A DNA stretch of 19,052 nucleotides from Bacillota bacterium (GCA_023411175.1 JAEYPB010000049.1:1-19052); one strand, 5' to 3'. Numbered from the stretch's first letter, positions 7,101 to 14,050 are shown. The notes: generated by a model from the sequence alone, not told the origin. Translations and numbers: made by a program.

Positions 7101-8374
7101 GGCGGCTGGCGGCGGCATTTGCGGTCCTTCTGATGCTCGTCGCGCCCGCTCGCGCCGAGCGCACGACGCTGACAATCTATCACCTTCAGGATGTGGCGAA
7201 GGTCAACCAGGCGGTGCGGGACAGCGCGGAGCGCTTCATGGCCGACCACGAGGGCGTCTATGTCGAGGTCAACGAGTTGGTCAATGACGTGTACAAGCGC
7301 CGCATGGCCATCGCCGCAGCCACGGACAACCTGCCGGACGTCTTTATCACCTGGAGCGGCGCGACGCTGGCCGAATACGCGCAGTTGGGCAAGGTGCTGC
7401 CGCTGACGGCCTTCATGCAGAAGGGCGGCTATCAGGACCGGTTCCTCCCGGCCGCGCTTACGCAAGCCAGAATCGATGGCGACCTGTGGGCGGTACCGGT
7501 GGAAAACGTGGCGCCCGCCGTGGTCTTCTACAACCGCGCGCTGTTTGAGCGGTACGGCCTGACGCCCCCTGAAACAATGGAAGAGCTCTACGGCGTGATC
7601 GACGTTTTGAAAGAGAACGGCGTCACGCCCTTTGCGCTTGCAAACCGCAGCGCGTGGCCGTCTTCGATGTACTACATGTACTTTGTGGACCGGGTCGGAG
7701 GGCGGCGCGCGTTTGAGGACGCGATTTTGAGAAACCCGGACGGCTCGCCGCAAAATGGCGTGGGCTTTGCCGACGAAAAATTGATCGAGGCATGGCGGCG
7801 CGTGCTGGACCTGATCGCGCGAGGCGCGTTTCCCGACGACGCCAACACGCTGGACGAGGATGCCGCCGAGGGGCGCACGCTTCTGTACCGGGAGAAGGCG
7901 GCCATGTTCCTGATGGGGACATGGACCGTCGGCTATGTCGCCGATGAATACCCGCGCTTTCTGGAAGTGCTCGATTTTTTCCCGTTCCCAACGCTGGCGG
8001 GCGAAGCGGACGGTATGATCGGAACCGTAGGCGACAATTTCTACTCCGTCTCCTCCCGCTGCGAACAGCCGGAGCTGGCGTTTGAACTCATCCAATACCT
8101 GATCGACGACCATGCGATCGGCCTTCGCCTCGAAGCGGGCCGGTATCCGCCGATTGTCGATGTGGAAATCGAAAACCCGCTCATCGCCAAGGTGCGCGAT
8201 TATGTGGAAGCCGCGCCGCACATTCAGCTCTGGTATGACCAGTGGCTTCCGCCCAAGCTGGCGGAGGCCCACAAGGACATCTGCCGCAGGGTGTTTGCCG
8301 GTGCGATGACCGCGGAGGAGGCCGCCCAAGTGCTGGAAGACGCGGCCGTGAGGTACTATGCAGCTTACGACTAG
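7097..8374 (+). CDS. Second extracellular sugar-binding protein, paralogue of copy 1
   Basis: A 425-residue family 1 solute-binding protein starting at ATG 7097, inside the stop of the permease gene. Residues 1 to about 20 form a signal peptide ending in ARA-ER, again without a lipobox cysteine. The mature protein parallels copy 1 along its length: TIYHLQD, LPDVFITWSG, WAVPVENVAPAVVFYN, FALANRSAWPSSMYYMY, GTVGDNFY and QLWYDQWLPPKLAEAHKD. It therefore arose by duplication, with clear divergence since. It lies between the transporter and the sensor kinase and overlaps the kinase gene by 17 bases. It may be an alternative transport receptor with different specificity, or it may present ligand to the kinase as ChvE-like proteins do. 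The sequence does not decide between these. Confidence 0.93.
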   Translation: MRRLAAAFAVLLMLVAPARAERTTLTIYHLQDVAKVNQAVRDSAERFMADHEGVYVEVNELVNDVYKRRMAIAAATDNLPDVFITWSGATLAEYAQLGKVLPLTAFMQKGGYQDRFLPAALTQARIDGDLWAVPVENVAPAVVFYNRALFERYGLTPPETMEELYGVIDVLKENGVTPFALANRSAWPSSMYYMYFVDRVGGRRAFEDAILRNPDGSPQNGVGFADEKLIEAWRRVLDLIARGAFPDDANTLDEDAAEGRTLLYREKAAMFLMGTWTVGYVADEYPRFLEVLDFFPFPTLAGEADGMIGTVGDNFYSVSSRCEQPELAFELIQYLIDDHAIGLRLEAGRYPPIVDVEIENPLIAKVRDYVEAAPHIQLWYDQWLPPKLAEAHKDICRRVFAGAMTAEEAAQVLEDAAVRYYAAYD

Positions 8375-10100
8375 GCGCGTGCGGAAGAGGGGATGGCGTC
8401 GGCTGACGCTGCGCGCGCAGCTGATTCTGGTCACCGCGCTTCTGAGCGCGCTGGCGGCGATCTGCTCGGGCGTTTTGAGCTACAGGCTCCAGAGCCACGC
8501 GCTGTACGAGCGGGCGGGGGAACTGATCGCGGGGCGCGCGGAGCAGGCCGCCCAGAACATCGCCAACCATTTTGAGGACCTTCGGGAGAGCGCGCTGTTT
8601 CTCGCCGCGGACGACCGCGTGCAGAGCTATCTTCTGGCGGAGGACGGGGACGGGGCTACCTCGGCGCTGCTCGACAGCGCATACAGCGCCCTCAACAATA
8701 CCGTCAGCCTCCGGGGCGATCTGGCCTACGCCTACATCGTCAAAGAAGGGAACGGGAAGATGCTCTACATCGGCCCGCCCACGGCCAATATGATCCTGAA
8801 CGAGGGCGCGCTGCCCCGGCCGGAGAACGGCGCCATGCTGACGGGGCCGGTCATAAACCCAACCGCCTCCGACGGCAGTTACGTGTTCCTGATCTGGCAG
8901 CAGATCTTCGACATCTATCAGGTCAGAAGCCGCTTGGGCTCGCTGTGTTTTGCCGCGCCGGAGCGGGTGCTGGCCAGAAACTACCTGGCGAACACCGGGA
9001 ACGACGCGCTGTCCCTGAGCGTCGTGGACGCCGCCGGACGCATCGTATCCGACCCGGACCCGAAGCGCCTGACCCGGCCGCTGGACTGGTTTACGCAGCT
9101 TTCAGCGGACGGTACCGCGTCGATCGGCGGCGAGCTGGTGGTGCGAAGCGCCATCGAGGGCACGGAGCTGTACGTGGCCGGCGCGATCTCCCAGCGCGCG
9201 CTGGCGGCGGACAGCGCCTATGTCACGGCGCTGGTGGCGTTCATCATCATCGGCGCCAGCGCGGCCTGCGTATTGACCTCCATCGTCATGAGCCGACGCA
9301 TCACCGCGCCTTTTCGCGCGATGATCGAGCGCATGGCGCGGGTGTCCGCGGGGGATTTTGAGAGCCCCATCGACCTCGGCGATTACGGCACCGAGTACGT
9401 CCGCATGGCGGACGGCTACAACGCCATGATCGGCGAGATTGGAAAACTGATGCAGAGCGTGCGCGAAAAGGAGCGGCTGCTGGCGGACAGCGAGCTCAAA
9501 ATGCTGAAGGCGCAGATAAACCCGCACTTCCTCTACAACACGCTGGATTCCATCCATTGGCTGGCGGCGATGAACGGGCAGGAGCAGATTTCCACAATGG
9601 TCAAGGCACTGGCGGACTTCTACCGCATATGCCTCGGCAGCGCCCATGAGCGCATCCGCCTGGGCGATGAGATGCGCCACGCATCCAGCTACCTGACGAT
9701 CCAGAAGATACGCTACTCTGACGTGGTGGAGAGCTTCATCGAATCCTCGCCCGAGGACATGGCGCTGATGGTGCCGTCCATGATCCTGCAGCCGCTGATC
9801 GAAAACGCCATTTACCACGGGCTCAAGGGCGGATCACATCTGGGCACCATCATCATCCGCGAGTTTCGGGAGGAAGGCGACCTCTTCATTGAGGTTCGGG
9901 ACGACGGACGAGGCATGCGCGATGAGGAAATTGAAGCGCTGAACGCATCCCTCAGGGCGGGCGAGCGCGACAACCACGGCGTGGGCAACGTGCACCGAAG
10001 GATTGAACTGATTTGCGGGCCGGAATACGGCCTGAGTTATGCCAAGAACGCGGATGGCGGGCTGTGCGCCGTCGTCCATCTGCCGGCTGCCACGGCGTGA
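8358..10100 (+). CDS. Membrane sensor histidine kinase, YesM/LytS-type (His_kinase PF06580 family)
   Basis: A 580-residue sensor kinase. Order of parts: short basic N-terminus; membrane helix at about 19-39; a large extracellular sensor region (about 40-288, dCache-like by size, not proven); second helix at about 290-312 (LVAFIIIGASAACVL); HAMP linker to about 370; a His_kinase domain with QINPHFLYN, H390 being the phospho-acceptor; then a HATPase domain with N-box LIENAIYHG and G-box DDGRGM. It starts at ATG 8358 inside the end of the binding-protein gene, with GTGAGG just before, so it is coupled to it. In this family the kinase senses sugars, often with a binding protein, and phosphorylates the AraC-type regulator encoded 11 bases downstream. 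Expected target: the transporter operon. Confidence 0.95.
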   Translation: MQLTTRRVRKRGWRRLTLRAQLILVTALLSALAAICSGVLSYRLQSHALYERAGELIAGRAEQAAQNIANHFEDLRESALFLAADDRVQSYLLAEDGDGATSALLDSAYSALNNTVSLRGDLAYAYIVKEGNGKMLYIGPPTANMILNEGALPRPENGAMLTGPVINPTASDGSYVFLIWQQIFDIYQVRSRLGSLCFAAPERVLARNYLANTGNDALSLSVVDAAGRIVSDPDPKRLTRPLDWFTQLSADGTASIGGELVVRSAIEGTELYVAGAISQRALAADSAYVTALVAFIIIGASAACVLTSIVMSRRITAPFRAMIERMARVSAGDFESPIDLGDYGTEYVRMADGYNAMIGEIGKLMQSVREKERLLADSELKMLKAQINPHFLYNTLDSIHWLAAMNGQEQISTMVKALADFYRICLGSAHERIRLGDEMRHASSYLTIQKIRYSDVVESFIESSPEDMALMVPSMILQPLIENAIYHGLKGGSHLGTIIIREFREEGDLFIEVRDDGRGMRDEEIEALNASLRAGERDNHGVGNVHRRIELICGPEYGLSYAKNADGGLCAVVHLPAATA

Positions 10101-10111
10101 GGGGGAAAGAC

Positions 10112-11317
10112 GTGTACTGCGCTTTGATTGTGGACGACGAGTCGATCATCCGCCGGGGGCTGAGGTGCATGATCCCCTGGGCGTCGCTGGGCTTTACCGA
10201 GGTGCGGGAGGCCGCCAGCGCCGAAGCCGCGCTGCGCGTGACCGAGGAGACGCGGGTCGATCTGATCATCACCGACATTTGCATGCCCGGTATGGACGGG
10301 CTGGAGATGACCAGAAGGCTCAAGGCGCTGCAGCCGGGCATCCGCATCATGGTGCTCACCGGCTACGACAACTTCGAATACGCGCAGCGGTGCTGCGCGC
10401 TGGGCGTCAAGCATCTCCTCATTAAACCCGTGGACGAATCCGAGCTGACCCGGCTGATCGCGGAGCTGATGGAGGAAATGCGCGCGGACGGCAGGCTCGG
10501 CACCACCGAACAGGAGGCGCGGCGGCGGGCCGAATTGTCCCAGCGCATGCTGCTGGAGTCGCTGCTTGTCGGCCTCTCCAAGGGCGTGAGTTCTGCGGAG
10601 GATCTTGCAACCATCGCGAGCCTTTCGGGGCTCTCGCAAGACGAGCGCGTCTGTGCGGTCGCGCTCAGACCCGCGATCGAGCTGAGCGAGGAATGGCGCG
10701 GACACAGGACGCTGCTCACCATCAGCATCGCAAGGCTCTTGTCGGGGCTGACGGAATCTGGTCGTGCCGGATACTGCTTCGCGGTGGACAATCGGGCGGT
10801 AGTGCTTCTGCGCGCGGCGGGCGGCATGGAGGCCGCGTCCTTCGCGGAAAACGCCGCGATGCTGGTGGAAGCTGAGTACGGCATGCCCTGCGCGCTGGGC
10901 GTGGGGCGCTGGGGAGAACTGAATGAGTTTTCCCAGTCCCTCTCCCAGGCGGAGGAGGCGCTTAAGCGCTCCGGACGCACGGAGCCCGGACGATTGGTCA
11001 GGGCGGCCCTTGAAATCATACGAACCCGGTATAAAAGCGACATCTCCGTCGCCCAGATCTCCGAAGAGCTGCACGTCAGCACCAACTACTTCTCCCGGCT
11101 CTTCAAACATGAAATGGGGGAGGGCTGCAACGAGCACATCACCGGCGTGCGCATCAAGGCGGCAAAAAAGCTGCTTGTGGAGAGCGAGATGCGCTGCTAC
11201 GAGATCGCGGAGGCCGTCGGCTACCGCGACGCCAATTACTTCTCGCTGTCCTTCAAGAAAAATACCGGCATGTCGCCGGAGCAGTACCGCATCGCAAGCG
11301 GCGCGCAACAGGCATAG
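10112..11317 (+). CDS. AraC-family response regulator, YesN type
   Basis: A 401-residue two-component regulator. The start is GTG 10112 after GAGGGGGAAAG (10099-10109); the in-frame ATG at 10013 lies deep in the kinase gene. The receiver domain (1 to about 120) has the acidic pair D8/D9, phospho-acceptor D55 in TDICMPGMDG and K105 in IKPVDE. A middle domain (about 130-300) has no recognised motif. The C-terminal AraC HTH pair (about 305-400) shows ISVAQISEELHVSTNYFSRLFK and the second-helix signature EIAEAVGYRDANYFSLSFKK.TGMSP. It should activate the upstream transporter operon in response to the kinase, so the operon would be autoregulated. It is the last gene of the run; a hairpin follows 20 bases later. 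Confidence 0.96.
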   Translation: MYCALIVDDESIIRRGLRCMIPWASLGFTEVREAASAEAALRVTEETRVDLIITDICMPGMDGLEMTRRLKALQPGIRIMVLTGYDNFEYAQRCCALGVKHLLIKPVDESELTRLIAELMEEMRADGRLGTTEQEARRRAELSQRMLLESLLVGLSKGVSSAEDLATIASLSGLSQDERVCAVALRPAIELSEEWRGHRTLLTISIARLLSGLTESGRAGYCFAVDNRAVVLLRAAGGMEAASFAENAAMLVEAEYGMPCALGVGRWGELNEFSQSLSQAEEALKRSGRTEPGRLVRAALEIIRTRYKSDISVAQISEELHVSTNYFSRLFKHEMGEGCNEHITGVRIKAAKKLLVESEMRCYEIAEAVGYRDANYFSLSFKKNTGMSPEQYRIASGAQQA

Positions 11318-11340
11318 GTCAGATGCCAATGGCCGGGCAG

Positions 11341-11369
11341 GCGCCCTCGCCAGGTAAAGACGAGGGCGC
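11341..11369. terminator. Hairpin between convergent regulator and tlp genes
   Basis: GCGCCCTCG (11341-11349) pairs with CGAGGGCGC (11361-11369) around an 11-base loop. A 9-bp GC-rich stem sits between two convergent stop codons and could serve both strands. Neither side has a proper T-run, so terminator function is uncertain. Confidence 0.5.
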
Positions 11370-11383
11370 GCCGGGAACAATTA

Positions 11384-11611
11384 CTAGGGTTTCTTATCGG
11401 CCTGATAAGCGGCCTCGTCCTTGATCTCGCTTCGCAGCGAATCAAGGCTCGCGCGGCGGCGCCCGTTCTTTTCTTCGAGCACTCGCTTCATCTTGGGGTC
11501 GGAAGTCTTGCTCATCATCTCGTCCGCGGCTTCCATGTTTTGAATGGTCTTGTTGATGTTCCGCTGAATTCTTCGCACGTTGTCGCGTCGGTCGTCCGGG
11601 TTCGTCTTCAT
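11384..11611 (-). CDS. tlp: Small acid-soluble spore protein Tlp
   Basis: A 75-residue, highly charged protein matching the Tlp family of minor small acid-soluble spore proteins. It begins MKTNPDDRRDNV, has a central helix-forming stretch (NINKTIQNMEAADEMM) and ends with the family pattern LEEKNGRR..SLDSLRSEIKDEA. Tlp is made in the forespore and packed in the spore core; its detailed role is unclear. A strong AAGGAGGG (- strand, 11617-11624) precedes the ATG. A TATAAT-like box lies on the - strand at 11629-11634, but I see no convincing sigma-G consensus pair. The gene indicates that this organism makes endospores. It is divergent from the dehydrogenase gene and convergent with the regulator. 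Confidence 0.9.
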   Translation of the reverse strand: MKTNPDDRRDNVRRIQRNINKTIQNMEAADEMMSKTSDPKMKRVLEEKNGRRRASLDSLRSEIKDEAAYQADKKP

Positions 11612-11672
11612 GAAATCCCTCCTTTTCGATTATAGTCTTGGGCGGCGCGGCGCGCGGCATGCGCGTCAACAC

Positions 11673-11702
11673 TTGACAAGCGCGCGCGCCGCGTGGTAAT
11701 TT
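11673..11702 (+). promoter_or_regulatory. Sigma-A type promoter of the SDR gene
   Basis: A perfect -35 TTGACA (11673-11678) is followed after 18 bases by TAATTT (11697-11702), which has the extended -10 TG at 11694-11695. The leader is about 20 bases. The -35 box is half of a GTCAA-CAC-TTGAC dyad (11665-11677). Confidence 0.65.
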
Positions 11703-11727
11703 GCCCATACGATGAGGAGGGAGTTTT

Positions 11728-12513
11728 TTGAAAAAAAGAGCGTACATCATAACCGGCGGCGCCAATGGAATTGGACGGGCGATTGTGGAAGCGGTCGTCG
11801 CCCAGGGCGATCTGGCCCTCGCAATCGACACGGACGATCTTTCCGGCGCAATGCTGGAAAAGCGGTACGCGCCGGATGCGTTTCGCTTCTTCAAAGGGGA
11901 TATTTCCGAAAAGCGGGTGCTGGAGGAATTCGTAATTTGGGCGGCCGAGGCGGCGGGGGAGATTCATGCCCTCGTCAACAACGCCTGCTATTCACTGGGC
12001 GGCTTAAGCGACTGTGGCTATGAGGACTTTGAAAAGGTGCTCCGGGTCGGCCTGACCGCGCCCTTTTACCTGACGAAGCTGCTGCTTCCGCACTTCGCGC
12101 CCGGCGCGTCGGTGGTCAACATCGCGTCCACCAGGGCGTTCATGTCCCAGCCGGAGACCGAGAGCTACTCTGCGGCCAAGGGCGGCATCGCGGCGCTGAC
12201 CCACGCCATGAGCGCGAGCCTGTCTGGGCGCGTTCGCGTCAACGCCATCAGCCCCGGCTGGATCGATACCGGCGCATGGCAGCACGAGGCGGATTACGCG
12301 CCGGAATATTCCGAGGGCGACTTCCGGCAGCACCCGGCCGGGCGCGTGGGCCGTCCGGAGGACATCGCTTCGATGGTGACATACCTATGTTCCGACAAAG
12401 CGGAATTCATCTGCGGCCAAAACATCGTCATCGACGGCGGCATGACGCGGCTGATGATCTACCACAACGATTTCGGGTGGACGCTTGAACCTACGCGGCG
12501 CAATTTGGATTAG
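11728..12513 (+). CDS. Short-chain dehydrogenase/reductase (SDR) family oxidoreductase
   Basis: A 261-residue classical SDR that oxidises or reduces an alcohol/ketone with NAD(P). The start is TTG 11728, with AGGAGGGA (11716-11723) in front; no ATG fits. The nucleotide-binding motif is TGGANGIG (residues 9-16), the structural NNA motif is present (NNACYS), and the catalytic triad is S134, Y147 and K151 (Y-S-A-A-K). SPGWIDT follows at the cofactor loop and the C-terminal IVIDGGM is typical. The base after the first beta strand is followed by IDTDD, an acidic position that usually favours NAD over NADP. The substrate is unknown; sugar alcohol or 3-oxoacyl-type SDRs are possible. Its stop overlaps the stop of the convergent SRAP gene by four bases, leaving no room for a terminator. 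Confidence 0.92.
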   Translation: MKKRAYIITGGANGIGRAIVEAVVAQGDLALAIDTDDLSGAMLEKRYAPDAFRFFKGDISEKRVLEEFVIWAAEAAGEIHALVNNACYSLGGLSDCGYEDFEKVLRVGLTAPFYLTKLLLPHFAPGASVVNIASTRAFMSQPETESYSAAKGGIAALTHAMSASLSGRVRVNAISPGWIDTGAWQHEADYAPEYSEGDFRQHPAGRVGRPEDIASMVTYLCSDKAEFICGQNIVIDGGMTRLMIYHNDFGWTLEPTRRNLD

Positions 12514-13109
12514 AACAGAGACAACTGGCCGTCGTCCCGTTCGAAGGTGATGTCTGGGATCGCCATGTCCAGCGCTTCGCCCGCTGACGCGCCCCCGAGC
12601 CAGGCTCCGCGGCTTTCGGGCGGAAGGAGAACCGGCATCCGGTCGTGAATGAAAGCAATTTCAGGCGTGGGCGGGCGTGTGAGCACGCAGAATACGAGGC
12701 CATTTTTCTCCATACGGTACAGGCCGGCCATGAAAATGGGCCGGCCTTTTTGACCGATGCGGAATTTGATCTTCTCATTTCCACGGTGTGCCCATTCAAA
12801 GTAATAGCTGGCGGGCAAGAGACATGGACGTGCGCTCTGGAACATTGGGCGCTCCGAATGGGTCTCGCCGCGGGCGTTGAGTACGAGGCCCTGGCCGTCC
12901 GGCCGTGAGAACCCCCAGCGCATCGCGCGCGGGCCGTCGGCAACCATCACGGCGGCCACGTCGGACGGAAACACCTCGCCGCGCTTGACGGCGGCGGGCG
13001 CGCGGACATCCCCGGCGCGCTCAAGCTCCTGACGGTTGAGCTCCGCCATCATCTCCCGGATCTCCCAGGCTTCCTCGCTTTCCAACTCGATAAAAAACCG
13101 GGTGCACAT
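12510..13109 (-). CDS. SOS response-associated peptidase (SRAP/YedK/HMCES family)
   Basis: A 199-residue SRAP protein. These proteins bind abasic sites in single-stranded DNA and form a thiazolidine crosslink through Cys2, shielding them from cleavage. Two nearby ATGs exist (13115 and 13109). I chose 13109 because it puts the catalytic cysteine at position 2 (MCTRF) and gives the GGGAGGG site (- strand, 13116-13122) a normal spacing of about 6; at 13115 the spacing would be zero. Other catalytic marks are N78 and E82 in NARGET, E105 in SYYFEW and H155 in IHDRMPV. The length is slightly short but within the family range. It is convergent with the SDR gene and has its own promoter, so it is a stand-alone gene. 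SOS control is not evident from the upstream bases. Confidence 0.94.
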   Translation of the reverse strand: MCTRFFIELESEEAWEIREMMAELNRQELERAGDVRAPAAVKRGEVFPSDVAAVMVADGPRAMRWGFSRPDGQGLVLNARGETHSERPMFQSARPCLLPASYYFEWAHRGNEKIKFRIGQKGRPIFMAGLYRMEKNGLVFCVLTRPPTPEIAFIHDRMPVLLPPESRGAWLGGASAGEALDMAIPDITFERDDGQLSLF

Positions 13110-13145
13110 GCCCATCCCTCCCTGACAGCTTTTTGTATTGCCGGA

Positions 13146-13174
13146 AGCGTACCACGGCGCGCGCTGTTCGTCAA
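13146..13174 (-). promoter_or_regulatory. Promoter of the SRAP gene
   Basis: On the - strand TTGACG (13174-13169) and TACGCT (13151-13146) are 17 bases apart, with a TG one base upstream of the -10 (extended -10). The leader is about 30 bases. The GC-rich spacer resembles that of the SDR promoter. No LexA-type palindrome is seen. Confidence 0.55.
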
Positions 13175-13365
13175 GAGCGCGTTATTCACTTTGAATGCGC
13201 GCCGGTAGACCGTGCACTCGGTCGACAGAGGGGGTGATTCGGAAATATGGAGCGCCTTCACAGTCTGCGAAAAGAATCGCTTCATGAGGCAGACACGCGA
13301 ATCCCGGCTGCGCATAGCCTGTAATGGAGCCTTGCATGGCCATCACAGAAACAGGGGTGAAGACA

Positions 13366-13545
13366 ATGCGTCGTTACTGGGGATCGAAAATCGATAGGGA
13401 GCACAGGGTGAACTGGTCTTTAAGTTGGGAAGAAATTGAGGAATTGAGAGACTGGTACTGGGATCCGTGCTTCGACAACTGCGGCTTTCCGGTACTATGC
13501 TGCCATAAGTGCTGCCATAAGTGTAGGCGGCACGAGGATGACTGA
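13366..13545 (+). CDS. Small cysteine-rich protein of unknown function
   Basis: A 59-residue reading frame starting at ATG 13366, with AGGGGTGA (13353-13360) 5 bases before. I do not recognise it. The N-terminal part is rich in tryptophan and acidic residues (WSLSWEEIEELRDWYW). The C-terminal third carries seven cysteines arranged as C-FDN-C, then CCHKCCHKC, ending in RRHEDD. The CCHK unit is encoded by an exact 12-base tandem duplication (13498-13521). It could be a metal-binding or disulphide-linked protein, for example a spore-coat component in this spore former; that is inference. An in-frame ATG at 13324 is a less likely start. It lies on the host side of the prophage junction. Confidence 0.5.
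   Translation: MRRYWGSKIDREHRVNWSLSWEEIEELRDWYWDPCFDNCGFPVLCCHKCCHKCRRHEDD
13498..13521 (+). repeat. 12-base tandem duplication inside the Cys-rich gene
   Basis: TGCTGCCATAAG occurs twice head to tail (13498-13509 and 13510-13521), in frame, each copy encoding Cys-Cys-His-Lys. A following TGT adds another cysteine. Confidence 0.95.
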
Positions 13546-13560
13546 GCGCACGCCTCTGCG

Positions 13561-13625
13561 CCTTGCCGGGCCGACATTCTGTTTGCGACGGCGGAAAGGG
13601 AAGGCAGCCCGCCGATGCGGCAAGG
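13561..13625. other. Nested inverted repeats in the spacer (possible structured RNA)
   Basis: CCTTGCCG (13561-13568) pairs with CGGCAAGG (13618-13625), enclosing CGGCGG (13589-13594) paired with CCGCCG (13609-13614). The element starts 16 bases after the Cys-rich gene. No T-run follows on the + strand. It may be the 3' end structure of that gene or a small RNA; no family is recognised. Confidence 0.35.
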
Positions 13626-13631
13626 TATTGT

Positions 13632-13686
13632 AAAAAATAGAGAGCAACAGAAAGCCCTTGAAAACACAACGTTTTCAAGGGCTTTC
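13632..13686 (-). terminator. 16-bp hairpin, probable terminator downstream of the tRNA remnant
   Basis: A perfect 16-bp stem (13650-13665 with 13671-13686, core AAGCCCTTGAAAA) has a 5-base loop. It lies 3 bases past the CCA of the tRNA-like fragment on the - strand, where a tRNA terminator is expected. The - strand has TTTTTT at 13637-13632, about 12 bases past the stem, so the U-tract is offset. Confidence 0.65.
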
Positions 13687-13689
13687 GCA

Positions 13690-13715
13690 TGGTCTGGGTG
13701 AGAGGATTCGAATCG
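13690..13715 (-). other. tRNA 3'-end fragment; probable prophage attachment junction
   Basis: On the - strand the bases read TTCGAAT (T-loop), CCTCT, CACCCAG, A, CCA: the T-loop, 3' T-stem, 3' acceptor strand, discriminator and CCA of a tRNA. The bases 5' of this (13713 upward) do not pair as a T-stem (ggcga against cctct) and no anticodon arm is found, so only the 3' end is present. This is the pattern left when a phage integrates into a tRNA gene; the whole tRNA should lie at the far prophage end, outside the window. The amino-acid type cannot be told. Confidence 0.55.
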
Positions 13716-13828
13716 CCGTCAGTTGTTGGGTTTTGGCAGTATTGCATTGGAAATACCCCATTGAATTAACATTAATCTGGTCATATCGAACAATGCGATG
13801 AGGATACCCAAGTCGCAAACGGGTACTT

Positions 13829-14025
13829 TTGTGGGTACCCAGGTTCTATGCTACGCATATTGAGATTAGTCAAATCCGCTGCCCAGGGGAGCGCTGCCCG
13901 ATCCTGTTGGCTGATGTAAACGGGAACTGGGCGTAATGAACCTGGAGAAAGCGATCTATCGACCCACGGACGGGTGTTATGTCGCCTGGCGGTCAACGTT
14001 TCTTGCCAGGCTACTAACTTCTTGA
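13829..14025 (+). pseudogene. Possible decayed Com-like zinc-ribbon gene
   Basis: Between the junction and the ATPase promoter no intact gene is seen. One frame (to TAA 13934-13936) reads QIRCPGERCPILLADVNGNW, which resembles the first half of phage Com-like small zinc-ribbon proteins (IRCP..C..LLA..NG). The next frame (13936-14025) continues with LEKAIYRPTDGCYVAW, loosely like the second half. A frameshifted remnant would explain this. No ribosome site is seen and the match is short. Confidence 0.2.
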
Positions 14026-14050
14026 CAGTTCTTTACAGATGCATTACAAT
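14022..14050 (+). promoter_or_regulatory. Strong promoter of the ATPase/TOPRIM-like cassette
   Basis: TTGACA (14022-14027), 17 bases, TACAAT (14045-14050): a near-consensus sigma-A promoter. It leaves an AT-rich leader of about 90 bases before the GTG at 14147. The cassette therefore has independent expression, opposite to the phage late genes. Confidence 0.85.

Noticed and set aside
6869..8434. Long - strand frame opposite permease, binding protein and kinase start
   Set aside because: It crosses three well-supported + strand genes and shows no domain; composition artefact.
10037..11380. Long - strand frame opposite the response regulator
   Set aside because: Shadow; the + strand has intact receiver and AraC motifs.
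13212..13397. GTG-started frame of 61 codons before the Cys-rich gene
   Set aside because: No ribosome site, overlaps the better-supported small gene, and no recognisable pattern.
13781..13996. - strand frame of 71 codons near the prophage junction
   Set aside because: No ribosome site or motif; the opposite strand carries a more suggestive but broken zinc-ribbon pattern.
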